A DNA stretch of 25,724 nt from DATLNF01 sp046590575 (lineage in GTDB: Bacteria > Actinomycetota > Actinomycetes > BP-191): positions 1 to 25,724 of the forward strand of contig JBKJUS010000190.1 in NCBI GenBank assembly GCA_046590575.1, in the 5' to 3' direction. The translations under genes and the position numbers were made by a program. Within the stretch, counting starts at the first letter, position 1, and each line of letters begins with the position of its first letter. A model generated the notes under the pieces. It was given only the letters and a program-made list of their open reading frames with translations, was not told where the DNA came from and ran no database searches. Below, piece by piece: positions 1 through 8,878 of this stretch.

Positions 1-910
1 CCTGGAGCACCGGGAAGTCCCGGTCAAAGACGGCGGTCGCCAGGAATGACCCCATCCCGCCCCACGCGAAGACCGTCTCGGTCAGCACGGCACCGGAGAG
101 CAGCAGCCCGGTCTGCAGCCCAATGACTGTCGAGACGGGCAGCATGGCGTTCTTCAGCACGTGCCGCCGGTCGACGACCCCGGCCGACAAGCCCTTGGCC
201 TCAGCCGTGCGCACGTAGTCCTCGTTGACAACCTCCAGCACGGCAGCGCGAGTGATCCGGGCGATGATCGCCAACGGGATCGTGCCGAGCGCGACCGCGG
301 GCAGGATCAGGTGCTTGATTGCGTCCCACATCGCGGCGAAGTTGCCGGTTACCAGACCGTCCAAAACGTAGAACTTGGTGGGGTGCGACGCGTCGATGAT
401 GGGGTCCTGCCGACCGACGCTGGGCAGCCAGCCGAGCTTCACTGCGAAAACGTACTTGAGGATGAAGGCGAGGAAGAAGACCGGGATCGAGATGCCCAGC
501 AGCGAACCGCCGATCGATATCTGGTCGAACCAACCCTGATATCGCTTCGCGGTGATGAACCCGAGAGGGATGCCCAAGCCAATCGCGAGGAGCATCGCCG
601 CGAGCGCTAGCTCGACGGTGGCCGGGAAACGCTCCCGGATCTCCGTGGTGACCGGACGTCGGGTCGCGATCGAGTCGCCGAACTCCAGCGAGGCGACCCG
701 CTTCATGTAGCTGCCGTACTGAACGATCACCGGACGATCGAGCCCGTAGGACTCGCGGACCTCCGCGATGCGCTCCGGGGTGCTCCGCTCACCGAGCAGC
801 GCCGCCTCCGGTCCACCAGGTAGCGCCCTGACCCAGAAGAAAACCAGCAGTGAGACGCCGAGCAGGATCGGCACGAGAAGCAGCAGCCGCCGTACGACGA
901 ACTTCAGCAT
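1..910 (-). CDS. Peptide ABC transporter permease, DppB/OppB type (partial, 3' end off the window)
   Basis: Inner-membrane permease of a peptide/nickel-type ABC importer. From ATG at 910 the reading frame stays open to base 1 (303 codons seen), so the C-terminus lies outside the window. The product starts MLKFVVRRLLLLVPILLGVS, the usual first membrane helix of this family, followed by the family-typical GLDRPV region. Near the end of the visible part comes the coupling (EAA-type) loop, with EDYVRTAEAKGL and then NAMLPVSTVIGLQ. The substrate is inferred only from the family. It lies 122 bp downstream of an SBP gene on the same strand, with a hairpin between them, so the two form an operon that presumably continues leftwards with a DppC-type permease and ATPases. 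The ribosome-binding site before ATG is weak; the start is chosen because the first helix follows directly. Confidence 0.93.
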   Translation of the reverse strand, partial: MLKFVVRRLLLLVPILLGVSLLVFFWVRALPGGPEAALLGERSTPERIAEVRESYGLDRPVIVQYGSYMKRVASLEFGDSIATRRPVTTEIRERFPATVELALAAMLLAIGLGIPLGFITAKRYQGWFDQISIGGSLLGISIPVFFLAFILKYVFAVKLGWLPSVGRQDPIIDASHPTKFYVLDGLVTGNFAAMWDAIKHLILPAVALGTIPLAIIARITRAAVLEVVNEDYVRTAEAKGLSAGVVDRRHVLKNAMLPVSTVIGLQTGLLLSGAVLTETVFAWGGMGSFLATAVFDRDFPVLQ

Positions 911-968
911 CGCGGCTTCGGGCTCTCTTCGCTGATGAGGCGGATGACGGAGTGGCTAAACCCGGCGA

Positions 969-998
969 CCCGGCTACATCGAGGACGACGTAGCCGGG
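969..998 (-). terminator. Stem-loop between SBP gene and permease gene
   Basis: Nine perfect base pairs (969-977 with 990-998) close a 12-base loop, 35 bp after the stop codon of the upstream SBP gene. No T-run follows, so it may be a partial terminator or an mRNA 3'-end stabiliser rather than a full stop. Such a structure would let more SBP than permease be made. A matching hairpin follows the second lipoprotein SBP gene at 8798-8850. Confidence 0.55.
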
Positions 999-1032
999 CC
1001 ACCGGTCGTGCGCAGAATCTAGTGCAGAAGAT

Positions 1033-2700
1033 CTAGCCCAGGCTCACGAGCGAGAACGGCTCGAGGCTGACCGGGCTGGTCCGGTAGCCCTGCACGCCCT
1101 TCGCGAAGGCCAAGGCCGGCTTGGTGTGGACGTACGGCACACCCGGCAGGAACTCCATGATCTTGCGGTTGGCGTTCTTGTAGACCTCGGTGCGCTTCTC
1201 CTGGTCGGTCTCGATGCGGCCGTCCTCGAGGAGCTTGAAGATCTCGGCGTTGTCAAAGCCCCAGGCCTTGCTCTTGGTGCGGAAGAACGTCCCGACGAAG
1301 TTGTCCGGGTCACCAAAGTCGCCCGTCCAGCCGAGCAGTCGGATGTGACCGCCGTTGCCGGTGCCCACGTTGTTGTTGTAGTCGGGGCGCCACGGCACGG
1401 ACTTCGGGGTGATCTTGAAGCCAGCGGCCTCGAGGTCAGCCTTGAACGCCTGGAAGTTCGCCGCGGGGTCGGGCATGTACGGACGGCTGACGTCGGTCGG
1501 GTAGAAGAACTCCAGCGTGGGGTTCTTCACACCGGACTCGGCGATCAGCGCCTTGGCCTTGTCGACGCTGTACTCGTACTTAGTGACGTCGTCGGCGTAG
1601 CCGAAGAGCTCCGGCGGCATGAACTGCGTCGCCACCTCGGAGCCCGGCGGGTACTTAGCCTTGACGAGCGCCTCACGGTTGAGCGCGTGGGCGATCGCCT
1701 GGCGGATCTTCGGGTTGTCCATCGGCGGCTTGGCCTGGTTGAACCCGACGTAACCGACGTTAAAGGCCGGACGCTCCAGGATCTGGAAGCCGGATCCCTT
1801 CAGGGCGTCGGCGTCACTCGGGTCGACGAAGTCGTAGCCCTGGATGTCGCCGGCCTCGAGGGCCTGGCGACGGGCCGGACCGTCAGCGATCGGCTTGAAG
1901 ATGACCTTGTCCAGGAGGGCCTTCTCGCCCCAGTAGTCGTCGTTGCGCACGAGGACCAGCTTGTCCTTCGGGGTGAAGCTCTCGAGCTTGAAGGGGCCGG
2001 TGCCGATCGGGTGCTCGGTGCCGAACGTGCCCTCGAACTTCGGGGCGTCGCCGGTGCCGGACACCTTGTCGGCGCCGAACTCGGCCAGCGCCTTCGGGCT
2101 GGCGATGGAGAACGACGGCAGGGCGAGACCGGCGAGGAACGACGACGACGGGCTGGTCAGGTTAATGACCGCCTCGTTGGCGCCCTTGGCCTCGCAGGAC
2201 TTGTAGAGGCTCTTCACGGTCGGGTCGGCGTTCTGGGCGAAGCCACCGAAGACGGTGACCCAGTAGTAGGCGACTGACTCGCTGGCCTGGATGCCCTTGA
2301 AGTTGTACCAACGGTCGAAGTTGAAGCAGACCGCCTTGGCATCGAAGTCAGTGCCGTCGTGGAACTTCACGCCCTCACGGAGCTTGAAGGTCCACGCGGT
2401 CCCGGCCTCGTCGGCCGAGAACTCAGTAGCCAGCTCGGGCTCGATGTCCGTGCCGCCAAGCTTCGTCGTGACCAACGTCTCGAAGATCTGCCGAATCGCC
2501 CGGAGCGACTCGCCGTCGGAGACGTAGGCGCCGTCGAGTACGACGGGGTCAGCCGACGTGCCGAAGACGAGCGTGCCGCCCTTCTTGCCGCTCGAGCCGC
2601 CCTTGTCGGCGTCCTTGTCGCTGTCGCCACCGCACGCGGTGGCGGCCAGGGAGACCGACGCGGTGACGGCGAGGATCGTGCGCAGAGTGCGTGAGGTCAT
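1033..2700 (-). CDS. Peptide ABC transporter substrate-binding lipoprotein (SBP family 5)
   Basis: Extracytoplasmic binding protein of a peptide/nickel-type ABC importer, 555 aa. The N-terminus has basic residues, a hydrophobic core and a lipoprotein cleavage region LAATAC with Cys23, then a Gly/Ser/Asp/Lys linker, so the protein is probably lipid-anchored on the outer face of the membrane. Family-typical stretches include an IRQIFETLVT region, the conserved FKLREGVKFHDG block, the PIGTGPFKL segment and the IRQAIAHALNRE segment. There are two possible ATG starts, 2706 and 2700. GAGGGG touches the first directly but stands 6 bases from the second, so 2700 is preferred. It is followed by a stem-loop and a DppB-type permease gene. 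The ligand cannot be read from the sequence. Confidence 0.94.
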   Translation of the reverse strand: MTSRTLRTILAVTASVSLAATACGGDSDKDADKGGSSGKKGGTLVFGTSADPVVLDGAYVSDGESLRAIRQIFETLVTTKLGGTDIEPELATEFSADEAGTAWTFKLREGVKFHDGTDFDAKAVCFNFDRWYNFKGIQASESVAYYWVTVFGGFAQNADPTVKSLYKSCEAKGANEAVINLTSPSSSFLAGLALPSFSIASPKALAEFGADKVSGTGDAPKFEGTFGTEHPIGTGPFKLESFTPKDKLVLVRNDDYWGEKALLDKVIFKPIADGPARRQALEAGDIQGYDFVDPSDADALKGSGFQILERPAFNVGYVGFNQAKPPMDNPKIRQAIAHALNREALVKAKYPPGSEVATQFMPPELFGYADDVTKYEYSVDKAKALIAESGVKNPTLEFFYPTDVSRPYMPDPAANFQAFKADLEAAGFKITPKSVPWRPDYNNNVGTGNGGHIRLLGWTGDFGDPDNFVGTFFRTKSKAWGFDNAEIFKLLEDGRIETDQEKRTEVYKNANRKIMEFLPGVPYVHTKPALAFAKGVQGYRTSPVSLEPFSLVSLG

Positions 2701-2824
2701 GCCCATCCCCTCAGAATCGAGCAGGGCGCACCGACGGGAGTCACCGGGCGCTGCTGCTGTCGAGATGGGTCGAGCCTAGCCAGAGGTGTACGCCGAAGGC
2801 GAGGACCGTGGCCTGCACATGTCC

Positions 2825-2847
2825 AAAACGTGACCTAGGTGTTCACG
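2825..2847 (-). terminator. Short hairpin with T-run after rbpA
   Basis: On the minus strand CGTGA (2847-2843) pairs with TCACG (2833-2829) and is followed at once by TTTT (2828-2825), 25 bp beyond the rbpA stop codon. This is the only hairpin of those listed here that has a T-run. The stem is short, so strength is uncertain. The rest of 2701-2871 shows no convincing promoter. Confidence 0.45.
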
Positions 2848-2871
2848 CGGACCCGTGCGTTCTGGGGAGCG

Positions 2872-3204
2872 CTACTTGCTGCGGAGCTTGGTCAGCGCTT
2901 CGGCCAGGATCGCGTCACCGTCGGCCTGGTTGCGTCGCTCACGGACGTACGCCAGATGGGTCTTGTAGGGCTCAGTCTTCGGTGGGGCGGGAGTGTTGCT
3001 CTTGTCCCGACCCGCGGGGTAGCCGCAGCGGGGGCAGTCCCACAGGTCAGGGATCGCCGCGTCCTCGGCGAAGGAGGGCCGGGTCTCGTGGTCGTTGGCG
3101 CACCAGAAGGAGATTCGCTTGCGCGGCGCCGCCTCCCCGCGCTCCGCCTCGCCCATCGGACCCGCGCCGACTCGGCTACCTCGGATTGCGCTGCCACCAG
3201 CCAC
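2872..3204 (-). CDS. rbpA: RNA polymerase-binding protein RbpA
   Basis: Actinobacterial RNA polymerase-associated activator that binds the principal sigma factor and stabilises open complexes. The 110-aa product closely follows the Streptomyces type from memory: an N-terminal GSRVGAGPMGEAERGE segment, then a zinc-binding core with Cys35, His39, Cys57 and Cys60 (CANDH and CPRCG), then the conserved EPYKTHLAYVRERR sigma-interaction region and an ILAEALTKLR tail. The frame is open much further upstream, to 3648, but that stretch overlaps the neighbouring SBP gene and is not RbpA-like. GTG at 3204 gives the expected length and has a GGGAGCAGGA stretch just upstream. It is a separate unit: a hairpin follows the upstream gene and a small terminator follows rbpA. 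Confidence 0.95.
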   Translation of the reverse strand: MAGGSAIRGSRVGAGPMGEAERGEAAPRKRISFWCANDHETRPSFAEDAAIPDLWDCPRCGYPAGRDKSNTPAPPKTEPYKTHLAYVRERRNQADGDAILAEALTKLRSK

Positions 3205-3295
3205 TGGTCCTGCTCCCGACGTCTGCTCTCCGGCGCAGCGCACGGCGACGCCGGGTTGCGAGGAAGGATGTACGACGAAGTGTACGGCGCCGCCA

Positions 3296-3328
3296 GGGAC
3301 GATCGCGAGCAGACGGCGCGATCGGTCC
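3296..3328 (-). terminator. Strong stem-loop just after the orphan SBP gene
   Basis: CGATCGC (3300-3306) pairs perfectly with GCGATCG (3318-3324) around an 11-base loop. After one mismatch, three more pairs (one of them G-T) extend the stem to 3296 and 3328. It begins 1 bp after the stop codon of the SBP gene at 3330. There is no T-run. It most likely ends that transcript and separates it from rbpA; it could instead act in the rbpA leader. Confidence 0.5.
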
Positions 3329-3329
3329 G

Positions 3330-5087
3330 TTACCCGCTCCGCGCCCAGCGGTCGACATCGACGAGCGGGCCGCCGTATCCGGACACCGGAGGCTCGACCT
3401 GGATGCCCGACGCGGCCGCGGTCACCGGGTCCAACCGCACCAGCGGCAGAAGCGGGATCTGCTGGGCGAGTCGGACACCGACGCGATCCAGCGGCGTGTC
3501 CTGGGCCATGAGGGACGGCGCCGCAGCGGCTTGCTGCAGCGCAGCGTCGGCCGCTGCGTCGGACCAGCGCGGCCAACCGGCACCCTGCGGTGCGGCGCCC
3601 GCGCTGCCGAGGAGCCGGTCGAGGTCGCTCACCACGTCGGTGTCCCACCGGGTGAGCGCGAGGTCGCTACCGCCGGTGCGGGCCAGCTCGGCAGCCTTGT
3701 CGGCGTCTGCTCCCGCCAGGTCGACCTGCACGCCGACTTTGCGCAGCTGGACCTGCAGGCCGCGGGCAAGCACGTCGTAGAGATCCGACGGCGCGGGCGA
3801 AGCGAGCACCAGGGTCAGGTCGGCGCCGTTCTTCGTCCGCGGTCGGCCGCCGTTGTCCTTCCACCCCGCGTCGCTCAGCAGCCGCCGGGCACTCGCGATG
3901 TCCGGCCGGGTCCGGCCGTACGGCGCGTCAGAGCGCTCATCGACCCGCACCCCGTCCGCCAGGGTCCCGCCGGCGCGCACCAGACCTTCGGCGAAGGCCG
4001 GCCGATCGAGGGCGAGGGCGAGGGCCCGACGCACCCGGACGTCCTTCAGAGCACCGCCGGACGTGCGCATCGTCAGGACGGTGACGCTGCGCCGGTGCCG
4101 GTCGACCAACGTTGTCGCGCGTGGCACCAGGGCGAGCCGACCGGCTGCGTTGATCGCGTCGTAGGGCAGCACGGCGTCGACCTTCCCGGCCTTGAGCAGC
4201 GCCACCGCGGTGGCGAAGTCCGGCACCACCTGCACCCGGACCTCGTCGAGGTGCGGGTCGCTGCCCTGCCACGGGGCTGGGGTGCGACGCCACGCTGTCT
4301 CGAGGCCCGGCGTGCGCCCGGCGAGGACGAACGGCCCACCGCTGACCTTGAGGTCGTAGGGCCGATCACCGAGCGCGGCCAGCCGCGCCCGCGGGAGCAC
4401 TCCGGTCGGAGCGACGAAAAGCCGCGCCCACTGCACTCCGGGCGCGCGCAGGACGAGGACTGCGCGGGTTGGTGTCGGTGTCTCCACCCCGGCGAGTGCG
4501 GCGTACGACGTCCGCCACGGCCCAGGACGCGAGGCTGCGCGCTGCCAGGTCGCGGCCACGTCAGCCGAGGTCACCGCCGTCCCGTCGGACCAACGGGCAT
4601 CAGGCCGCAGCTCGATGATGACGCGGCGGCCGTCCGGGGTCAGCGTGGGCGGGCCGACGGCAAGCCACGGGGTCCGCACCCCGCCGGGACCGATGCGGTA
4701 GAGACCTGGGAGCCATAGGGGCGTCAGGTCACGGGTGGCAGGGGTATCTCCGCCGACGGCGAACGGGTCGAGGGAGACCGGCTCCGCCGCCGACGCGGCG
4801 ATGACGCGCCCACCGCGGCGGCGCGGGGTCCCGGGCGGCCGCGGTTGGTAGAGCGTGAGCAGGTCGACATCGACGGCCGAGGGCGCGCTCGGTACGGCGC
4901 TGGTCGATGCGGACACACCCGGGGACGGTGAGTCACCAGTCGCGGGTAGACCAGCACCGTTCGAACGGCCGTCATTGCGGCGTACCGCGATGACGGCGGC
5001 CACGCCGCCGAGCAGCACAAGCACCGTGAGGAACGCCAACACCGAGGAACGCCATGACCAGCGACCGGGTCCACCAGATTGCGTCAC
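3330..5087 (-). CDS. Membrane-tethered SBP family 5 protein (orphan peptide-binding-like)
   Basis: 585-aa protein related to peptide-binding proteins of ABC importers, but not a lipoprotein. Residues about 13-36 form one hydrophobic helix flanked by Trp/Arg and then RR, with no lipobox Cys; a Ser/Pro/Ala-rich linker of about 35 residues follows. The family-5 fold starts near residue 90 (SAAEPVSLDPF). Recognisable blocks are ELRPDARWSDGTAVTSADVA, a GGPFVLAGRTPG segment and VRRALALALDRPAF. The start is GTG at 5087; the ribosome-binding site is poor. No permease or ATPase gene adjoins it in its own transcription unit: strong hairpins lie on both sides. It sits between secG and rbpA. It may be a scavenging binding protein lending ligand to the nearby importer, or a sensor-like protein; function is not established. 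Confidence 0.85.
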   Translation of the reverse strand: MTQSGGPGRWSWRSSVLAFLTVLVLLGGVAAVIAVRRNDGRSNGAGLPATGDSPSPGVSASTSAVPSAPSAVDVDLLTLYQPRPPGTPRRRGGRVIAASAAEPVSLDPFAVGGDTPATRDLTPLWLPGLYRIGPGGVRTPWLAVGPPTLTPDGRRVIIELRPDARWSDGTAVTSADVAATWQRAASRPGPWRTSYAALAGVETPTPTRAVLVLRAPGVQWARLFVAPTGVLPRARLAALGDRPYDLKVSGGPFVLAGRTPGLETAWRRTPAPWQGSDPHLDEVRVQVVPDFATAVALLKAGKVDAVLPYDAINAAGRLALVPRATTLVDRHRRSVTVLTMRTSGGALKDVRVRRALALALDRPAFAEGLVRAGGTLADGVRVDERSDAPYGRTRPDIASARRLLSDAGWKDNGGRPRTKNGADLTLVLASPAPSDLYDVLARGLQVQLRKVGVQVDLAGADADKAAELARTGGSDLALTRWDTDVVSDLDRLLGSAGAAPQGAGWPRWSDAAADAALQQAAAAPSLMAQDTPLDRVGVRLAQQIPLLPLVRLDPVTAAASGIQVEPPVSGYGGPLVDVDRWARSG

Positions 5088-5116
5088 GTGCTACTCGGCC
5101 CCGTCCGCCCCGGTGC

Positions 5117-5156
5117 GGGGAGTCTGACGGTCGTCATAACGACCGCGAGACTCCCC
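5117..5156 (-). terminator. Long stem-loop downstream of secG
   Basis: GGGGAGTCT (5117-5125) pairs with AGACTCCCC (5148-5156); after a 2x2 mismatch, seven further pairs (CGGTCGT, 5128-5134, with ACGACCG, 5139-5145) close a 4-base loop CATA. It lies 28 bp after the secG stop codon. No T-run is present on either side. It is the best candidate for the end of the importer-secG operon. It also lies 30 bp upstream of the orphan SBP start, so it could influence that gene. Confidence 0.65.
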
Positions 5157-5183
5157 ACAATGTCGCTCGCCGGTCCGTGAGGG

Positions 5184-5417
5184 CTAGCTGTTCTTCAACA
5201 AGAGGCCGAGCGCGAAGATCGAGCCGGCCCACACGATCCCGGCTCCGATGGTCAGCCGGTCGAGGTTCTTCTCGACGACCGACGAGCCGCCCAGCGACGA
5301 GCTCACGCCGCCGCCGAACATGTTGGACAGGCCGCCGCCCTTGCCGCGGTGCAGCAGCACCAGGACGATCAGCAACAGACTGGACAGCAACAGCAGCACG
5401 GTGGTGAGGGTCACCAT
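5184..5417 (-). CDS. secG: Preprotein translocase subunit SecG
   Basis: Small integral subunit of the SecYEG protein-export channel. The 77-aa product has two hydrophobic segments (about 4-22 and 55-74) joined by a cytoplasmic loop with the family-typical HRGKGGGLSNMFGGG stretch; length and layout fit actinobacterial SecG. Its ATG overlaps the stop codon of the upstream OppF-type ATPase gene (TGATG), so translation should be coupled and secG appears to be the last gene of the peptide importer operon. In many actinobacteria secG directly follows tpiA; here about 6.4 kb separates them. A long hairpin lies 28 bp downstream. Confidence 0.96.
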   Translation of the reverse strand: MVTLTTVLLLLSSLLLIVLVLLHRGKGGGLSNMFGGGVSSSLGGSSVVEKNLDRLTIGAGIVWAGSIFALGLLLKNS

Positions 5418-6690
5418 CAGACGAGCACTCTTTCCTCAGGGAAGTGACAGGCGACCTGGTGTCCCGGCTGCAGCTCCAGCAGCGGAGGCTCCACCTCGCG
5501 ACAGATGTCCTGCGCCTTCCAGCAGCGGGTGTTGAACCGGCAGGCCGGCGGGGGGTTGAGCGGGCTGGGCACGTCGCCCTTGAGGAAGATCCGGTCCCGT
5601 CGGTGCTCTTTCTCCGGGTCGGGCAGCGGTACGGCGGAGAGCAGCGCATGCGTGTACGGATGCAGCGGGTGCTCGTAGAGCCCGATGCGGTCGGCGATCT
5701 CGACGATCTTGCCGAGATACATCACCGCCACCCGGTCCGAGATGTGCCGGACGACCGACAGATCGTGGGCGATGAAGATGTAGGTGAGGTCGAACTCGGT
5801 CTGCAGATCCTCGAGGAGGTTGATGACCTGCGCCTGGATGGACACGTCGAGCGCGCTGACCGGCTCGTCCGCGATGATCAGCTTGGGCTGGAGTGCCAAC
5901 GCGCGGGCGATGCCGATGCGCTGCCGCTGCCCACCCGAGAACTCGTGGGGGTAGCGGTTGTAGTGCTCCGGGTTGAGGCCGACCAGCTCGAGCAGCTCCT
6001 GCACCTTCTTCTTCGTCCCGCCCGCCGGGGCCACCTTCTGCAGCTCGAGCGGCGTGCCGACGATGGTGCCGATGTTGTGCCGCGGGTTGAGCGAGCCGTA
6101 CGGGTCTTGGAAGATCATCTGCATCTCGCGGCGCAGCGGGCGCATCTCGCCCCGCGACATCCGGGTGATGTCCTGACCATCGAAGCGGATCGTGCCCGAG
6201 GTCGGGTCGAGCAGTCGGGCCAGCAGCCGGCCGGTCGTCGACTTGCCGCAGCCGGTCTCGCCGACGACGCCGAGCGTCTCACCCTTGGCGACGCTGAAGG
6301 TCAGGCCGTCGACGGCCTTCACCGCGCCCACCTGCTTCTGGAAGATGATGCCGCGCTTCACCGGGAAGTGCTTGACCAGGTCGACGACCTCGATGAGGGT
6401 CTCGCCGGGCTCCCGCTGCGGCAGGGTGATGGTGGTCGCGGTCGCCGGAGTGGAGGCTGCGGCCGCCGGCGTACGCCGGGCGGAGGGCGCCTTGGCAGCG
6501 GCGGCTTTCGTCGCCTTCACCGGGCGCACCGAAGCAGCCGTGGACCGAGCGCTTGACGCTGTACGTGACTTTACGGCGCCCGTGCTGCCCGTCGATGCGG
6601 CCGTCTTCCGTGCAGGGCTGCCTGTCCCCGCCGTGGTCTTCTTGGCCGGGGCACGGCGGCGGGGGGGCGTCGTGCCCGCGTCGTCGGTCG

Positions 6691-6694
<4 letters not shown>
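5417..6694 (-). CDS. Peptide ABC transporter ATPase, OppF/DppF type, with long basic N-terminal extension
   Basis: Cytoplasmic ATPase subunit of the peptide importer, 425 aa. Residues 1 to about 97 are an Ala/Thr/Ser/Lys/Arg-rich low-complexity extension absent from ordinary OppF. The ATPase domain follows: Walker A GETGCGKST (145-153), Q-loop FQDPYGSLNPR, signature SGGQRQR, Walker B LIIADEP, and the H-loop in AHDLSVV. The C-terminal oligopeptide-transporter domain holds four Cys (ACRFNTRC, DIC, VAC), matching the cluster-binding Cys set known from the mycobacterial Opp transporter. The start is ATG at 6694, overlapping the oppD-like stop by 4 bases (ATGA); there is no other Met before the ATPase domain, so the extension is probably translated. 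Its last base overlaps the first of secG. Confidence 0.95.
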
Positions 6695-7761
<1,067 letters not shown>

Positions 7762-7764
7762 GCC

Positions 7765-8754
7765 TTAACTGTAACGGACGCGGGGGTCCACGACGGCATA
7801 GAGCACGTCGACGATGAGGTTGGCCAGCACGATGAAGAAGGCGGAGAAGACCGTCACCCCGACGATGACCGGCAGGTCGGTGTTCGACACCGCGCCGATC
7901 GCCAGCTTGCCCAGCCCGTTGATGCTGAAGACGGTCTCGGTGAGCACCGCGCCGCCGAGCAGTGAGCCGAGGTCGAGGCCGAAGATGGTGATGATCGGCG
8001 TAAGCGCGGCGCGCAGGCCGTGCCGGCGCACGACGGTGCGTTCCGGGAGGCCCTTGGCCCGGGCGGTGCGCACGTAGTCCTCGTTCATGGTCTCGAGCAT
8101 GTTGGCCCGCACGAGCCGCGCATAAAGCGCTGCCTGGAGGAAAGCGAGCGCGATCCAGGGAAGGATCAGACCTTGCGCCCACTTCAGCGGGTTGTCGGTG
8201 AAGTAGTTGTAGCGCGGCTGCGGGAAGATCTTGAGCTTGTAGACGAGGATCAGCAACGCGACGTAACCGGTGAAGATGATCGGCAGTGAGACGCCGGCCA
8301 GCGCCGTGGTCATGGCCGCTCGGTCCACCACGGTGCCCTTCTTCAGGGCCGAGATGATCCCGACCCCCACGCCCATGATGAGCCACAGGACGGCGGCCCC
8401 GGACGCAACGGAGAGCGTGACCGGCAACCGGTCGAGGAGGGTCTCGAAGACCGGCTGCTCGTTCTTGAAGGAGTAGCCGAAGCACGGCGGCGGGCAGTCG
8501 TTGCCCCCGATCTCGCGGCCCACGACGATGCCCTTGATGTAGGTGGCGAACTGGGAGTCCGTCGCAAGGAAGACCGGCTTGTCGAGCCCGAGCTTCACCC
8601 GGATCAGCTCGATCTCCTCGGTGGAGGAGTTCTTGCCCGCGGAGAGCGCCGCAGGGTCGGCCGGCAGGATGTAGAAGATGCCGAAGGTCACGAAGCTGAT
8701 GATGAACAGCAGCACGAAGACCCACAGCGACCTGCGGACTACGTACCGACCCAT
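7765..8754 (-). CDS. Peptide ABC transporter permease, DppB/OppB type
   Basis: Membrane permease, 329 aa. The first helix follows RYVVRRSLWVFV; the family segment ILPADPAAL and GLDKPV come next. The first extracytoplasmic loop holds an insertion with CPPPCFGYSF, a Cys pair that could form a disulfide outside the cell. After several helices comes the ATPase-coupling loop with NEDYVRTARAKGLPE and RHGLRAAL, then the terminal VVDPRVRYS. The ATG at 8754 has a GAGGTAGG stretch upstream. It lies downstream of the SBP gene, separated by 124 bp with a strong hairpin, and upstream of the two ATPase genes. With the DppC-type permease encoded at 10665-11660 it would form the translocation pore. Confidence 0.96.
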   Translation of the reverse strand: MGRYVVRRSLWVFVLLFIISFVTFGIFYILPADPAALSAGKNSSTEEIELIRVKLGLDKPVFLATDSQFATYIKGIVVGREIGGNDCPPPCFGYSFKNEQPVFETLLDRLPVTLSVASGAAVLWLIMGVGVGIISALKKGTVVDRAAMTTALAGVSLPIIFTGYVALLILVYKLKIFPQPRYNYFTDNPLKWAQGLILPWIALAFLQAALYARLVRANMLETMNEDYVRTARAKGLPERTVVRRHGLRAALTPIITIFGLDLGSLLGGAVLTETVFSINGLGKLAIGAVSNTDLPVIVGVTVFSAFFIVLANLIVDVLYAVVDPRVRYS

Positions 8755-8797
8755 CGCTGACCTACCTCACGTTACGGGCGGAAATCAGAAGTGTGCA

Positions 8798-8850
8798 GGG
8801 CACCCGCCGCCCGCCGCCGGCGAGGTGCCGGAAGCGGGCGACGGGTGGCC
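8798..8850 (-). terminator. Strong stem-loop between SBP gene and dppB-like gene
   Basis: Bases 8801-8814 pair with 8834-8847 (14 positions, one mismatch), and two further outer pairs extend the stem to 8798-8850; the loop is 19 bases. It lies 28 bp beyond the SBP stop codon, inside the operon. There is no T-run. It probably lowers read-through or protects the 3' end of the SBP message, as the hairpin at 969-998 would do in the other importer operon. Confidence 0.6.
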
Positions 8851-8878
8851 CAACGAGCAGACCGTTCAGCGGGTGAAC

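Noticed and set aside
1126..2277. 383-codon open frame on the plus strand opposite the first SBP gene
   Set aside because: Val/Leu/Asp/Arg-rich shadow of the SBP coding strand with no motifs.
3205..3648. N-terminal extension of rbpA to 258 codons
   Set aside because: It overlaps the orphan SBP gene in another frame, is low-complexity Arg/Ala-rich, and RbpA proteins are about 110 residues.
2691..4718. 675-codon open frame on the plus strand across rbpA and the orphan SBP
   Set aside because: It runs opposite two well-supported genes, is extremely Arg/Pro/Gly-rich and has no family motifs.
5444..6556. 370-codon open frame on the plus strand opposite the OppF-type ATPase
   Set aside because: The ATPase on the other strand has every expected motif; this frame is a composition artefact.
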